This document shows positions 8,455-16,418 of a stretch of 34,204 nucleotides of DNA, in pieces (within the stretch, counting starts at the first letter, position 1; the number at the start of each line of letters is the position of its first letter). Source of the stretch: Bacteroidales bacterium. GTDB lineage: Bacteria; Bacteroidota; Bacteroidia; Bacteroidales; UBA932. The notes under the pieces were generated by a model. The model had not been told where the DNA came from, made no database searches, and saw only the letters and a program-made list of their open reading frames with translations. Position numbers and translations under genes: made by a program. The stretch is from assembly GCA_017477465.1 (NCBI GenBank), contig JAFUVU010000026.1, positions 1 through 34,204 of the forward strand, given 5' to 3'.

Positions 8455-8534
8455 TTTTAGAAGGCCTAAAAAGTTTCAATGCTGCTGCCTTATTTTCAAG
8501 CATTTACAAAGCGCAAATTATTTTTCAGGCTAAC

Positions 8535-8568
8535 AAAAAGCCCTCTCCGTGTTGCGAGAGGGCTTTTT
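8535..8568 (-). terminator. Strong bidirectional terminator after the CLC gene
   Basis: Perfect 13-bp inverted repeat (8535-8547 with 8556-8568; core GCCCTCTC/GAGAGGGC) with an 8-nt loop and A/T tracts on both sides. It begins 16 nt after the CLC stop codon and ends the long minus-strand operon. Confidence 0.9.
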
Positions 8569-8583
8569 GTTGCAAGCAATTAT

Positions 8584-10365
8584 TCAGTCCTGAGAAAAGT
8601 CGCGCAGAAATTCCCTGTAGGCGCTGAAAATCTTGGACTTTGACAGGTAGCCAAGGTATGTGCGGTCTTCCGTTACAACCGGAAGGTTCCAGGCACCGGT
8701 TTTTTCGAATTTCCGCATCACCGAATCCATGGATTCTTCCGGGGACACATATTCCGGAGCAGTGCGTACGTAATTGTAAACGTGACGTTTATCATACAGG
8801 TCTGTGCGGAACATGTCCTTCCTCAGATCGGCCAGAGTTACATAGCCTTGATAGCGGCCGCGGGAATCCAGCACGGGGAAAAGGCTGCGCTCCGAACGGG
8901 CGATCACGTCTGCGAGCTCGCCCAGGGTGGAATCTATCTTCACCGGCAAAAAGTCCTTTTCGACCAGCTGATCGGTCTTCATAAGGGTAAGGACTGCCTG
9001 ATCGGCCTCATGCGTCAGGAGCTCTCCCCTGGCGGCAATACGCTTTGTGTAAATCGAATAGCGCTCGAAGATGCGGGTCACTCCGTAAGAGACTGCCGAT
9101 GTGAGGATAAGCGGGACCAGAAGGGCGTATCCGCCGGAGATTTCGGCAATAAGGAAGATGGCTGTAAGCGGCGCCTGCATAACGCCGGCCATAAGCCCTG
9201 CCATACCGACAAGCACAAAGTTGGAAACCGGCACAGTGTCCGCTTTTATAAGATTCAATGTGGAGGCGACCACCACGCCCGCCAGCGCTCCCACAAACAA
9301 GGTGGGACCGAAGGTTCCGCCCACTCCGCCGCCGGCATTGGTAAAGGTCATGGAGAAGACCTTAAGCAGCAATACGAGCAGGAAGAAAACCGGGACGGCC
9401 CATTTATATTGCAAGAAGAAATTGAGAGGTGTGCCGCCGCCGAAATCGGCCTCTGCGCCATGCAGAAGAGGGGTCAGGAAGTCATAGCCTTCCCCATGCA
9501 GAGGCGGAAAAAGGAAGATAAGCACTCCAAGCGAGACGGCCGACACGAACCAGCGAAGGTAGGCATTGCTTATCTTGCCAAGCTTGTCTTCCATGGCCAG
9601 CGTAGTGCGTATGAAATACACGGCGAAAAAGCCGCAGAGCACTCCCAGAAGCAGATAATAAGGGAGATTGCGCATGGCAAACGGAGCCACATGGGCCAGA
9701 AAAGGCCCGCTCTCCTGCCCAAGGATGAGATAACTCACCAGCGTTGCCGATATCGAACTGAGAAGCAGCGGCAGTATCCCGCTCATCGAGAGGTTGAAAA
9801 GGAGAATTTCAAGGGTGAACAGCACCCCGGCCAGCGGCGCATTGAAAATACCGGCGACTGCACCCGCGGCACCGCATCCAAGCAGGAGAGTCATGCCCCT
9901 GTAGGACATTCCGCAGTATCTGCCAAGATTGGAGCCGATGGCGGCGCCTGTGTACACTATCGGGGCCTCCGCTCCTACGGAACCGCCGAAGCCTATGGTG
10001 AGGGCACTGGTAAGCAGCGAGCTCCAGCAATTGTGCTTTTTGATGCGCGACTCGTTTTTGGAAACAGCCTGCAATACCTTGGTCACGCCATGGCCGATAT
10101 TATCCCGGACCAAATACTTGACGATAAGCAAACTGAGCAGCATTCCCACGCCGGGAAGCACAAGATACGGAAGGCGCGATTCCGGGACCAATGAGGAGAG
10201 GCCACCCTGAATGGCATGGATGGCCAGCTTCAGCAGAACTGCGGCCAGGCCGCTCAATATACCCGTCATCACAGACAGCACAAGCAGCGCCGTACTTTCC
10301 GGCACTTTACGCAAAAGGGCCCTTGAAGGACCCCAAAGATACTTTATGCCGCTGCGCTTTGCCAC
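8584..10365 (-). CDS. CLC-family chloride transporter/channel with CBS pair
   Basis: 593-aa CLC protein with a GTG start that overlaps the upstream stop by one base (TAGTG). The membrane core (about 25-430) shows GHGV (91-94, the GSGIP position), GGSVGAEAP with the gating glutamate Glu133 (usual GREGP), NAPLAGVLFTLEI (175-187) and GGGVGGTFGPTLF (near 345). Residues about 440-590 hold two CBS domains, common regulatory nucleotide-binding modules. At the site of the internal proton glutamate of E. coli ClcA (FIIEE, second E) this protein has Ile187, so proton coupling may be absent or routed differently. It is the last gene of the minus-strand operon, closed by the terminator at 8535-8568. Whether it acts as channel or exchanger is not decided by sequence. 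Confidence 0.93.
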   Translation of the reverse strand: MAKRSGIKYLWGPSRALLRKVPESTALLVLSVMTGILSGLAAVLLKLAIHAIQGGLSSLVPESRLPYLVLPGVGMLLSLLIVKYLVRDNIGHGVTKVLQAVSKNESRIKKHNCWSSLLTSALTIGFGGSVGAEAPIVYTGAAIGSNLGRYCGMSYRGMTLLLGCGAAGAVAGIFNAPLAGVLFTLEILLFNLSMSGILPLLLSSISATLVSYLILGQESGPFLAHVAPFAMRNLPYYLLLGVLCGFFAVYFIRTTLAMEDKLGKISNAYLRWFVSAVSLGVLIFLFPPLHGEGYDFLTPLLHGAEADFGGGTPLNFFLQYKWAVPVFFLLVLLLKVFSMTFTNAGGGVGGTFGPTLFVGALAGVVVASTLNLIKADTVPVSNFVLVGMAGLMAGVMQAPLTAIFLIAEISGGYALLVPLILTSAVSYGVTRIFERYSIYTKRIAARGELLTHEADQAVLTLMKTDQLVEKDFLPVKIDSTLGELADVIARSERSLFPVLDSRGRYQGYVTLADLRKDMFRTDLYDKRHVYNYVRTAPEYVSPEESMDSVMRKFEKTGAWNLPVVTEDRTYLGYLSKSKIFSAYREFLRDFSQD

Positions 10366-10733
10366 TATTCGTCGTCGCTGCCGTTGGAATATTGGGCTAT
10401 GTTGTCGTCCGGCAGGGTTTCGCCTGCAGCGTCCGATGCATCTGCGCTGCCACCGGCTACGGCCTCGTTTTCTGCGTCTTCTTCGCCTTCAAGCCAGCGT
10501 GCTACATCTTCCATGTCGTCGGTCTTTACGTTTATCTTGACAAGGTAGATTGCGTCCGCGGTTTCAATTGTAACGGCGTAGAAACTTGTTCCGTCCGGTT
10601 TCGGATATTTTACAAGGTCTGTCAGGTAATCACTGAAGCCTTTGGGATATTTCTCGGAAAAGGCGGCGGCCAGGTCGGGATGTCCGGCCATTTTTTCGTA
10701 ACTTACCACGTGTCTTTTCTTGCTGTCTGCCAT
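10365..10733 (-). CDS. Small acidic hypothetical protein
   Basis: 122 aa, function not recognised. The first 85 residues look like a compact fold (HVVSYEKM, FSEKYPKGFSDYL, FYAVTIETADAIYLVKI, MEDVARWLEG). The last 40 are a low-complexity acidic tail rich in Asp, Glu, Ala and Gly, probably disordered. No signal peptide or membrane segment. It lies 26 nt after ygiQ and its stop overlaps the GTG of the CLC gene, so translation of the two is likely coupled. This suggests, without proof, a partner of the transporter. Confidence 0.8.
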   Translation of the reverse strand: MADSKKRHVVSYEKMAGHPDLAAAFSEKYPKGFSDYLTDLVKYPKPDGTSFYAVTIETADAIYLVKINVKTDDMEDVARWLEGEEDAENEAVAGGSADASDAAGETLPDDNIAQYSNGSDDE

Positions 10734-10759
10734 ATTATCTATAATGCTTATTTTAAGTT

Positions 10760-12763
10760 TTATTTCTTCTTAGATTTTCGCGCTGCAATATTAAGGCTTT
10801 GTTTTGAACTCTGCAAGGGCTTTTGCGATTTTTTAGAAGAATTTTTAAAGAAAAACGACTTTTGGCGTTGTTTTTTCTCCATATCACGTTCCACGAACAC
10901 CGGACTCATGTCCCTGGGGTCGATTCCAGTGTAGAACATGACGGACGAAGTGGTCATCGGCGTGGGCGTAAAATCCTGCACCTGGTCCATCCAGATTCCC
11001 TTCAGGGCCGGATTCGCGGCAAGGTTCTGCATATCCTTGAGCGTGCAGCCGGGATGCGACGATATAAAATATGGCACAAGCCCAACGTGAGTGCCCGCCT
11101 CGCTGTTTACCTTGTCGAATTCTTTGCGAAGACGCTGGAACAGGCGGAAGCTTGGCTTTGCCATTTTCTGAAGCACGTGGTCTTCGGTATGCTCAGGCGC
11201 CACTTTAAGCCTTCCCGAGGTATGGTCCAGCACCAGGGATTTCAGATACGGCTTCGAGCTTTGGTCCACGAAACCGTCTTCCGTCAGGAACAGGTCGTAG
11301 CGTATTCCGCTGCCGATGTAGCTATGCCGAATGCCTTTTGTTGCATCGATGGCTTTGTATAGCTCCAGGAGGCGCGTGTGGTCACAGTTAAGATTGGGGC
11401 AGCGGGCCGGGAAAAGGCAGCTGCGGCGCTTGCACTTGTCGCAAAGCTGCGGATTCTTCCCATGCATTCCGTACATGTTGGCCGTGGGCGCTCCCACATC
11501 GGAAATGTTTCCCGCAAAGTCCGGCAAATCGTTCAGCGCCTTCACTTCCTTAAGTATCGACTGTTCGCTGCGGGACGATATGAATTTACCCTGATGGGCG
11601 GCGATGGTGCAGAAATTACAGCCTCCGAAACAGCCGCGGTGCGTATTCACGCTGAATTTAATCATATCGTATGCGGGAATGCGCTTGCCTTTGTAACGGG
11701 GATGAGGCAGCTTCGTAAATGGCAGATCCCAGAAAGAGTCCATCTCCTGCGTTGTCGCCGGAGGGAAAGGCGGATTAATCTGAACATACCCATCCCCTAC
11801 CGGTTCCAAGATTGTATCGGGATGCATCATGTTGGCATGGGTCTCAATCCAGTGGAAATTCTCGGCAAAAGCCCGCTTGTCCCGACAGCATTCTTCAAAA
11901 GAATGAAGCACCAAGGTTCCGGAAGGGGTTTCTCTTTCTGAACCGTCGCTTCGCGACCCCTCCCATAACGTCGATTTTCCGGCGGCTTCGCCTTCAGAAA
12001 AATCTAACTGTGGGCCCCTCCCGGCAAGCCGGGAAGTTTGCTCTTTTCCCCCTATTGTCCCCCCAGGGGACATCTGCCCTAACGGGGTGTGGCCGAGGGT
12101 GGCCACAGGTTCAGAAAGAGAAACCCCTTCCGGAACCCTTCCCTTCACAAAGAAGGCTATCTGAGGGATTTGGTGCATGCGGTGAATGGACCAGCCTTTT
12201 TCTATGCCTCTCGTCAGCTCAAGCATCGGCCTTTCTCCCATGCCGTAGCATAGGTAATCGGCCCCTGAGGTTACCAGAACCGAGGGCATCAGGCAGTCTT
12301 TCCAATAATCGTAGTGCGTCAGGCGACGGAGGGATGCTTCTATGCCACCGATGACAACCGGAACGTCGGGGAAAAGCTCCTTCAGTATCTTTGTGTACAC
12401 CGTTACCGCATAATCCGGCCTTGCTCCGGCCTTGCCTTCGGGCGTATAGGCATCGTCGTGTCTCAGACGCTTTGAAGCCGTGTAATGGTTCACCATAGAA
12501 TCCATGGCGCCGGCATTGAGGCCGAAATACAGCCTCGGGCGGCCCAGCTTGCGGAAATCGCGCAGATCATCCCGCCAGTTGGGCTGCGGCACTACCGCCA
12601 CCCTGTAGCCCCATTTCTGGAGCCATCGGCCTATAACTGCAGTGCCGAAGGAGGGATGGTCGATGAAAGCGTCCCCGCTGAAGAGGATTATGTCTATGTA
12701 ATCCCACCCCAGCGCCTGCACCTCCTTGACGGAGGTCGGGAACATATATGCGTTATTCGACAT
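10760..12763 (-). CDS. YgiQ-family radical SAM protein with in-frame insertion
   Basis: 667-aa YgiQ-type radical SAM protein, function uncharacterised in the family. The N-terminal region (PTSVKEVQALGWDYIDIILF, GDAFIDHPSFG) and the [4Fe-4S] motif CFGGCNFC (Cys378, 382, 385) followed by TIAAHQGKFISSRS are typical. A second cysteine-rich patch (CDKCKRRSC, CPNLNCDH) is also a family feature. Residues about 209-283 are not: they are encoded by a 223-bp palindromic element (11915-12137) that keeps the frame open and adds about 75 Gly/Ser/Pro-rich residues between FFVKGRVPEG and TLVLHSFEE. The start ATG overlaps the methyltransferase gene by 11 nt. Activity should survive if the insertion loops out, which is inference. 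Confidence 0.93.
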   Translation of the reverse strand: MSNNAYMFPTSVKEVQALGWDYIDIILFSGDAFIDHPSFGTAVIGRWLQKWGYRVAVVPQPNWRDDLRDFRKLGRPRLYFGLNAGAMDSMVNHYTASKRLRHDDAYTPEGKAGARPDYAVTVYTKILKELFPDVPVVIGGIEASLRRLTHYDYWKDCLMPSVLVTSGADYLCYGMGERPMLELTRGIEKGWSIHRMHQIPQIAFFVKGRVPEGVSLSEPVATLGHTPLGQMSPGGTIGGKEQTSRLAGRGPQLDFSEGEAAGKSTLWEGSRSDGSERETPSGTLVLHSFEECCRDKRAFAENFHWIETHANMMHPDTILEPVGDGYVQINPPFPPATTQEMDSFWDLPFTKLPHPRYKGKRIPAYDMIKFSVNTHRGCFGGCNFCTIAAHQGKFISSRSEQSILKEVKALNDLPDFAGNISDVGAPTANMYGMHGKNPQLCDKCKRRSCLFPARCPNLNCDHTRLLELYKAIDATKGIRHSYIGSGIRYDLFLTEDGFVDQSSKPYLKSLVLDHTSGRLKVAPEHTEDHVLQKMAKPSFRLFQRLRKEFDKVNSEAGTHVGLVPYFISSHPGCTLKDMQNLAANPALKGIWMDQVQDFTPTPMTTSSVMFYTGIDPRDMSPVFVERDMEKKQRQKSFFFKNSSKKSQKPLQSSKQSLNIAARKSKKK
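11915..12137. repeat. Palindromic multi-hairpin element inside ygiQ
   Basis: Exact 30-bp terminal inverted repeats (11915-11944 and 12108-12137) enclose 163 bp packed with smaller hairpins: GTCGC/GCGAC (11945-11957), GGCG/CGCC (11981-11992), CCCGGC/GCCGGG (12020-12033), TGTCCCC/GGGGACA (12056-12072) and GTGGCC/GGCCAC (12089-12106). No transposase is present. It resembles a MITE or a REP/BIME cluster, and its place inside a coding sequence recalls Rickettsia palindromic elements. Copies elsewhere in the genome cannot be checked here. Confidence 0.85.
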
Positions 12764-13946
12764 ACAGGAGAAGGCCTTTGAGGTATTCCCCTTCGGGGTG
12801 ATAGATGTTTACCGGATGATCGGCCCCTTGGGCCAGACGGTCGAGGATGCGGACGCTGCGGCCGGTTTGGGCTGCCGCAGAGAATACGGCAAGGGCAAAC
12901 GCCTCTTTGTCAACGACTTGCGAACAGCTGAAGGTAAACACAAATCCGCCGGGAGCCACCTTGGAGATGGCCGCGGCGTTGAGCCGCTGGTATGCCCTCA
13001 GCGCATTCTTGAGAGCCCCGCGGTGCTTGGCGAATGCCGGAGGATCCACGATTATAAGGTCGTACGCGGCATCGGGAATATTCTTTACGAAGTCGATTGC
13101 ATCCGTGCAGTAGGAAGTGTGCAGACTGGCATCGAAACCATTGTGGGCGACATTGCGCTCGACCATATCCATGGCCCTTTGCGAGCTGTCCACAGAATCC
13201 ACATGAAGCGCACCGCCGGCGAGGGCATAGATGGAGAAGCCGCCTGTGTAGCAGAAGAGGTTGAGCACCCTGCGGCCATGGGCCATTTTGCCGACAAGGG
13301 CACGGTTGTCCCTCTGATCAAGGAAGAAACCAGTCTTCTGCCCTTCTTCCCAGTTTACCAGGAAGCGGTTGCCGTTTTCAAGCACGGCACATTCTGCCGA
13401 TTCGAAGCCCGGAGCCTTGTACAGATATCCGTCCACAAGGTCCAGACCCGCTTTGAAAGGAGCCGTACCGGAGCTTTTGTCATAGACTGCCTTCAGCTCT
13501 TCCCCATACACTTCCCTTAGGGCGGAGGCGATGGCAGCCTTGGCGCGGAACATGCCGACGGAATGGGCCTGCATGACGCACACCCCGTCGTAATAATCTA
13601 CAATGAGCCCGGGAAGACCGTCGCCTTCCCCATGCACAAGACGATAGCAGTTGGTATCGGCCGACTTTGCAAGGCCGAAGGACTCGCGGAGCTTATATGC
13701 CCTCTTAAGCATCCTGTACCAGAAATCCTGCTTTGTGGGATCTTCGTCAAAGCTTAGGATGCGCACTGCGATGGAGCCTATCTGGTAGTGGCCGCAGGCA
13801 AGGACCTGTCCGTCGGCCGATTGTACGCTCACCAGGTCCCCTTCTGCCGGATGGCCTGTGACTTGAGCTATTGCCCCGGAGAACACCCAGGGATGGAAAC
13901 GGAGGATCGACTCCTCTCTATGAGGTTTAAGGATTACTTTATCCAT
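12753..13946 (-). CDS. RlmI-like class I rRNA methyltransferase
   Basis: 397-aa SAM-dependent methyltransferase of the RlmI/RlmK-core family (23S rRNA cytosine-C5 methylation in E. coli RlmI). An N-terminal PUA-like domain (ILRFHPWVFSGAI, GDLVSV) precedes the EEHEE-like region (GLPGLIVDYYDGV). The catalytic domain has motif I NLFCYTGGFS (229-238), motif IV IIVDPPAFAKHRG (298-310) and a conserved Cys in FTFSCSQ (341), the expected nucleophile. I choose the ATG at 13946 (MDKVILKPH) over an in-frame start 54 nt upstream that lies deeper in the exonuclease gene. It overlaps the exonuclease stop by 8 nt, and ygiQ overlaps its end by 11 nt. The target base is inferred from the family. Confidence 0.92.
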   Translation of the reverse strand: MDKVILKPHREESILRFHPWVFSGAIAQVTGHPAEGDLVSVQSADGQVLACGHYQIGSIAVRILSFDEDPTKQDFWYRMLKRAYKLRESFGLAKSADTNCYRLVHGEGDGLPGLIVDYYDGVCVMQAHSVGMFRAKAAIASALREVYGEELKAVYDKSSGTAPFKAGLDLVDGYLYKAPGFESAECAVLENGNRFLVNWEEGQKTGFFLDQRDNRALVGKMAHGRRVLNLFCYTGGFSIYALAGGALHVDSVDSSQRAMDMVERNVAHNGFDASLHTSYCTDAIDFVKNIPDAAYDLIIVDPPAFAKHRGALKNALRAYQRLNAAAISKVAPGGFVFTFSCSQVVDKEAFALAVFSAAAQTGRSVRILDRLAQGADHPVNIYHPEGEYLKGLLLYVE

Positions 13947-14574
13947 TGTCTGTAAAACGTTCGGGGTGAAGTTGTTCCTCCGTAAGGGGGTGTTTTTCAC
14001 TTTGTTGCAGTTTCAGGTACATTTCCCTGCACACCCATGCATCCGTAGCTGCATAGAGCCGCTGGCTGGCCGACAGGTTTTCCGCCTCCCAATTGGAGAG
14101 CTGCTGGGCCTTTGAAATCTTGACGCCCAGGATGATTGCGGTCATTTTTTTTACGCTTTTGTCGCGTATGCCCCATTCCCATACAATATTTTGCAGATCG
14201 ACGAAAGCTTTGGGAGAGAAGCGGGTTATTTTCTGCAAGCCGCGGACATCGTCCAAGGTTGCTGCGCCCACTTTTAGTATGGAGGGATTAGCAAGGATGG
14301 CCGCCAATTTGCGGGGCAGCCCACATTTTTTGAGGCGGAACAGATAGGCCTTCGAATGGCCCGAAAGCTGCAGGAGCGCTGTTCCGGTGGAATGTTGGTC
14401 CGGGGAAAAGGTGGGGCGGGTTTCCGTATCGAAGCCTATGACCTTCTGGCGTTTAAGATAGCGGATGGCCTGCTCCATTGCGGGGCCGTCTTCTTCTATT
14501 ACCACAATCTCTCCCGGGAAAGCGGCCATTTCTAGAGAGCTTATCTGGTCCGGACTAATCGTTATTTGAAACAT
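13939..14574 (-). CDS. DEDDy 3'-5' exonuclease domain protein
   Basis: 211-aa RNase D-like exonuclease domain without extra domains. DEDDy residues visible: Asp49 and Glu51 (VIGFDTETRP, Exo I), Asp109 (GAATLDDVRGL, Exo II), Tyr174 and Asp178 (YAATDAW, Exo III). LQLSGHSKAYLF between them is typical. It probably trims RNA or DNA 3' ends; substrate unknown. The ATG at 14574 (MFQITISPDQ) is preferred; one 24 nt upstream is possible. It overlaps the upstream lipoprotein gene by 20 nt and the methyltransferase gene by 8 nt. Confidence 0.9.
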   Translation of the reverse strand: MFQITISPDQISSLEMAAFPGEIVVIEEDGPAMEQAIRYLKRQKVIGFDTETRPTFSPDQHSTGTALLQLSGHSKAYLFRLKKCGLPRKLAAILANPSILKVGAATLDDVRGLQKITRFSPKAFVDLQNIVWEWGIRDKSVKKMTAIILGVKISKAQQLSNWEAENLSASQRLYAATDAWVCREMYLKLQQSEKHPLTEEQLHPERFTDNG

Positions 14575-15691
14575 AGGTATGCATTGCGTAAGCGGCATCT
14601 GTCTCCACTAGGACAGGAGTGCCGGATTCGGATTCTACCGTCTCGTAATAGTGGACGGCGGGACGCGATATCCTGTGTGTCTGGAGACGCTTTTCCCTTA
14701 TCAGAGTGTATGTAGTGCGAATTGTGGAGCTGACCGGATCCAGCAGTTGGAAGGACGCGGTAAGCATGCTGTTGAATGCGGCATCCTCCTCCGCTGCTGC
14801 GCGGCGAATCATCTTGAGTTCCGACTGCAGGGGGGCAGGGTCTATCGTATAGCTGTCCAGGATAAGTGCATCCAGGGGTTTTCCCTCTGCCTGATATTGA
14901 CGTAGGAAATTGCGAAGCTGGGTACGCACGTCCAGTGCCGATTCCGGAGTTATGACGGAAAGTGAGGCGTTCTCGTAGCCGCTGCGGGCAAAGACATTCT
15001 GCCAGGCTCCGGAGGTGCGCACCTCGCGCGACGTCCAGACGGCTATATTGCGGGCGCCGTTGTTATATGCCTGATCCAGAAGTATTTTCACAGGCGAAAG
15101 GATTATGCTTTTTCCACCGCACAGTTGACGGAGGGTGTCCACATCGAAGAGGCCCCATTCGGCCTGAAGGGAGGAGGTGAATATCAGAATCTTTGCCTGT
15201 TGTTTGCGGCGAAGTTCGTCAAGGGCTTGCGGGGTGCTCAGGCAGGTGCTGTCCCATGCGAAGACCGCGCACTGTACTGCGGCCTCCCTTAGGCTGTCAA
15301 GCACCATGCCGCGCAGGCTGTCGGGAATTGAGCGCGAATCCTGAAAGAAGTGGGTGTAAGGGGCATTGAAGGCGTCCATGATGGCATGGAAGCTTTCGCC
15401 TGCGAAATCCGGCAGGGAGTCGCGGTCTGCGTCGCCGTCCACATTGTCGGCCCAATCTACGCTTTGGAAGCGACGGGCAAGGATGATGGTGCTTTCCGGT
15501 TCTCCTACTATGGCTATGCTGCCTTCCGCCTTTTTCGAGCCGGCAAGGGCTACCAGGCGGCCGGTGCCGAGGGTGTCCGCCGCTATGCTGTAAACCAGCT
15601 GAACGGCAGGGCGGGGCTGCAGGGCTGCACGTCGGCAGGAAGTCAGTGCCGCCAGGACAGCCATTATTACTATGGGAACAATTCTTTTCAT
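14555..15691 (-). CDS. Lipoprotein of unknown function
   Basis: 378 aa, not recognised. The N-terminus (MKRIVPIVIMAVLAALTSC) is a lipoprotein signal with the lipid-accepting Cys at 19. The remainder is soluble with alternating strands and helices (SIAIVGEPESTIILARRF, IAVWTSREVRTSGAW, LDALILDSYTIDP), somewhat like periplasmic Rossmann-type folds. The resemblance is too weak for a call. The start at 15691 gives a clean signal peptide; an in-frame TTG 33 nt upstream would mask it. The gene begins 39 nt after the hydrolase stop and overlaps the exonuclease start, so it belongs to the same operon. Confidence 0.82.
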   Translation of the reverse strand: MKRIVPIVIMAVLAALTSCRRAALQPRPAVQLVYSIAADTLGTGRLVALAGSKKAEGSIAIVGEPESTIILARRFQSVDWADNVDGDADRDSLPDFAGESFHAIMDAFNAPYTHFFQDSRSIPDSLRGMVLDSLREAAVQCAVFAWDSTCLSTPQALDELRRKQQAKILIFTSSLQAEWGLFDVDTLRQLCGGKSIILSPVKILLDQAYNNGARNIAVWTSREVRTSGAWQNVFARSGYENASLSVITPESALDVRTQLRNFLRQYQAEGKPLDALILDSYTIDPAPLQSELKMIRRAAAEEDAAFNSMLTASFQLLDPVSSTIRTTYTLIREKRLQTHRISRPAVHYYETVESESGTPVLVETDAAYAMHTYVSNND

Positions 15692-15730
15692 AAGGATTCT
15701 TGCAGATTTTGCAAAAATAATCATTTCCCG

Positions 15731-16360
15731 CTACTTTTGCAATGCAAGCACTTCCCTGATTTTAGGAACCAGCAGGGACTCTACATACTCGTTTTCCATG
15801 AAATGGGAGCCATCATATTCCGTGAAAGAGCTTTCGCCAAAAAACTGCTTCCAGAGATCCAGTCTGACGACGCCGCTTTTCTTGTAATGGTCCCACTTGC
15901 CGAAGAACGCATAATAATATCCCTTGGCGTCGATTGAAGCGAAGGCTTCCTGCCCTATGCGGCGGTATTTCACAAGGACTTCGGGGACGAATTTAAGCTT
16001 CTGCCTGTCACCGGCCTTTACCGGGAATTTGTGATGCAGATACCATCGGCCGAGTGCGAAACGCGCTATTTTGGACGCTTTATACAGGTTTTCAGGAGCG
16101 CCGAGGGACGGCGACACAAAAAGATGAGGGACATCCTTCACCAAAAGGGCCTGTATCGCCCCTAAGGATTCACCTATCACCAAATCCGGATTTAACTCCT
16201 TCACCCATTCCGCTATTTGTGCCCGGCCGGTATCGGGGTCGAAGTCGTAGGTCCTGACTATGGTTTTTACTTCATCGGGATTGAAGAGAGTATTAAGAAG
16301 GCCGGGGATGCGGCTGTCTCCGCCGCCGCCCATGCCGTGTATGTATAGGATAGTCTTCAT
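15731..16360 (-). CDS. YqiA-like alpha/beta hydrolase (esterase)
   Basis: 209-aa small cytosolic alpha/beta hydrolase of the YqiA/UPF0227 type. It opens with the oxyanion loop ILYIHGMGGG. The nucleophile elbow is GESLGA with Ser65, and a C-terminal His sits in EYDGSHFM. Probable esterase, substrate unknown. It is the first gene of the minus-strand operon. A -7 element TAAATTTG (16374-16367) predicts transcription starting at about 16361, so the mRNA would begin at or one base before the ATG at 16360. This also argues against an ATG at 16369, which falls inside the promoter. Confidence 0.87.
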   Translation of the reverse strand: MKTILYIHGMGGGGDSRIPGLLNTLFNPDEVKTIVRTYDFDPDTGRAQIAEWVKELNPDLVIGESLGAIQALLVKDVPHLFVSPSLGAPENLYKASKIARFALGRWYLHHKFPVKAGDRQKLKFVPEVLVKYRRIGQEAFASIDAKGYYYAFFGKWDHYKKSGVVRLDLWKQFFGESSFTEYDGSHFMENEYVESLLVPKIREVLALQK

Positions 16361-16362
16361 GG

Positions 16363-16394
16363 TTTGCAAATTTACGATTTTCTGTTTACATTTG
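16363..16394 (+). promoter_or_regulatory. Promoter of the C1 peptidase gene
   Basis: TTTG (16363-16366), 20-nt spacer, TACATTTG (16387-16394): full consensus. Predicted start near 16400, leaving about 19 nt before the ATG at 16419. Confidence 0.75.
16367..16374 (-). promoter_or_regulatory. -7 element of the seven-gene minus-strand operon
   Basis: TAAATTTG on the minus strand fits TAnnTTTG. No clear TTTG is seen 19-21 nt upstream. It overlaps the divergent promoter of the C1 peptidase gene, so the two directions may compete. Confidence 0.5.
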
Positions 16395-16418
16395 TCAGTT
16401 ACATATAGTAAAAACGGT

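Noticed and set aside
8782-10194. A 470-codon open frame on the plus strand
   Set aside because: It lies entirely opposite the CLC gene, has no family motifs and a skewed Gln/His/Lys/Arg/Gly-rich composition; it is an antisense shadow of a clearly real gene.
12056-12072. Short palindromic units in the ygiQ insertion considered as CRISPR repeats
   Set aside because: Each hairpin differs in sequence and there are no regular spacers; a MITE/REP-like element explains them.
16260-16418. N-terminal extension of the C1 peptidase frame
   Set aside because: It would put about 50 residues before the signal peptide and overlap the divergent hydrolase gene and both promoters.
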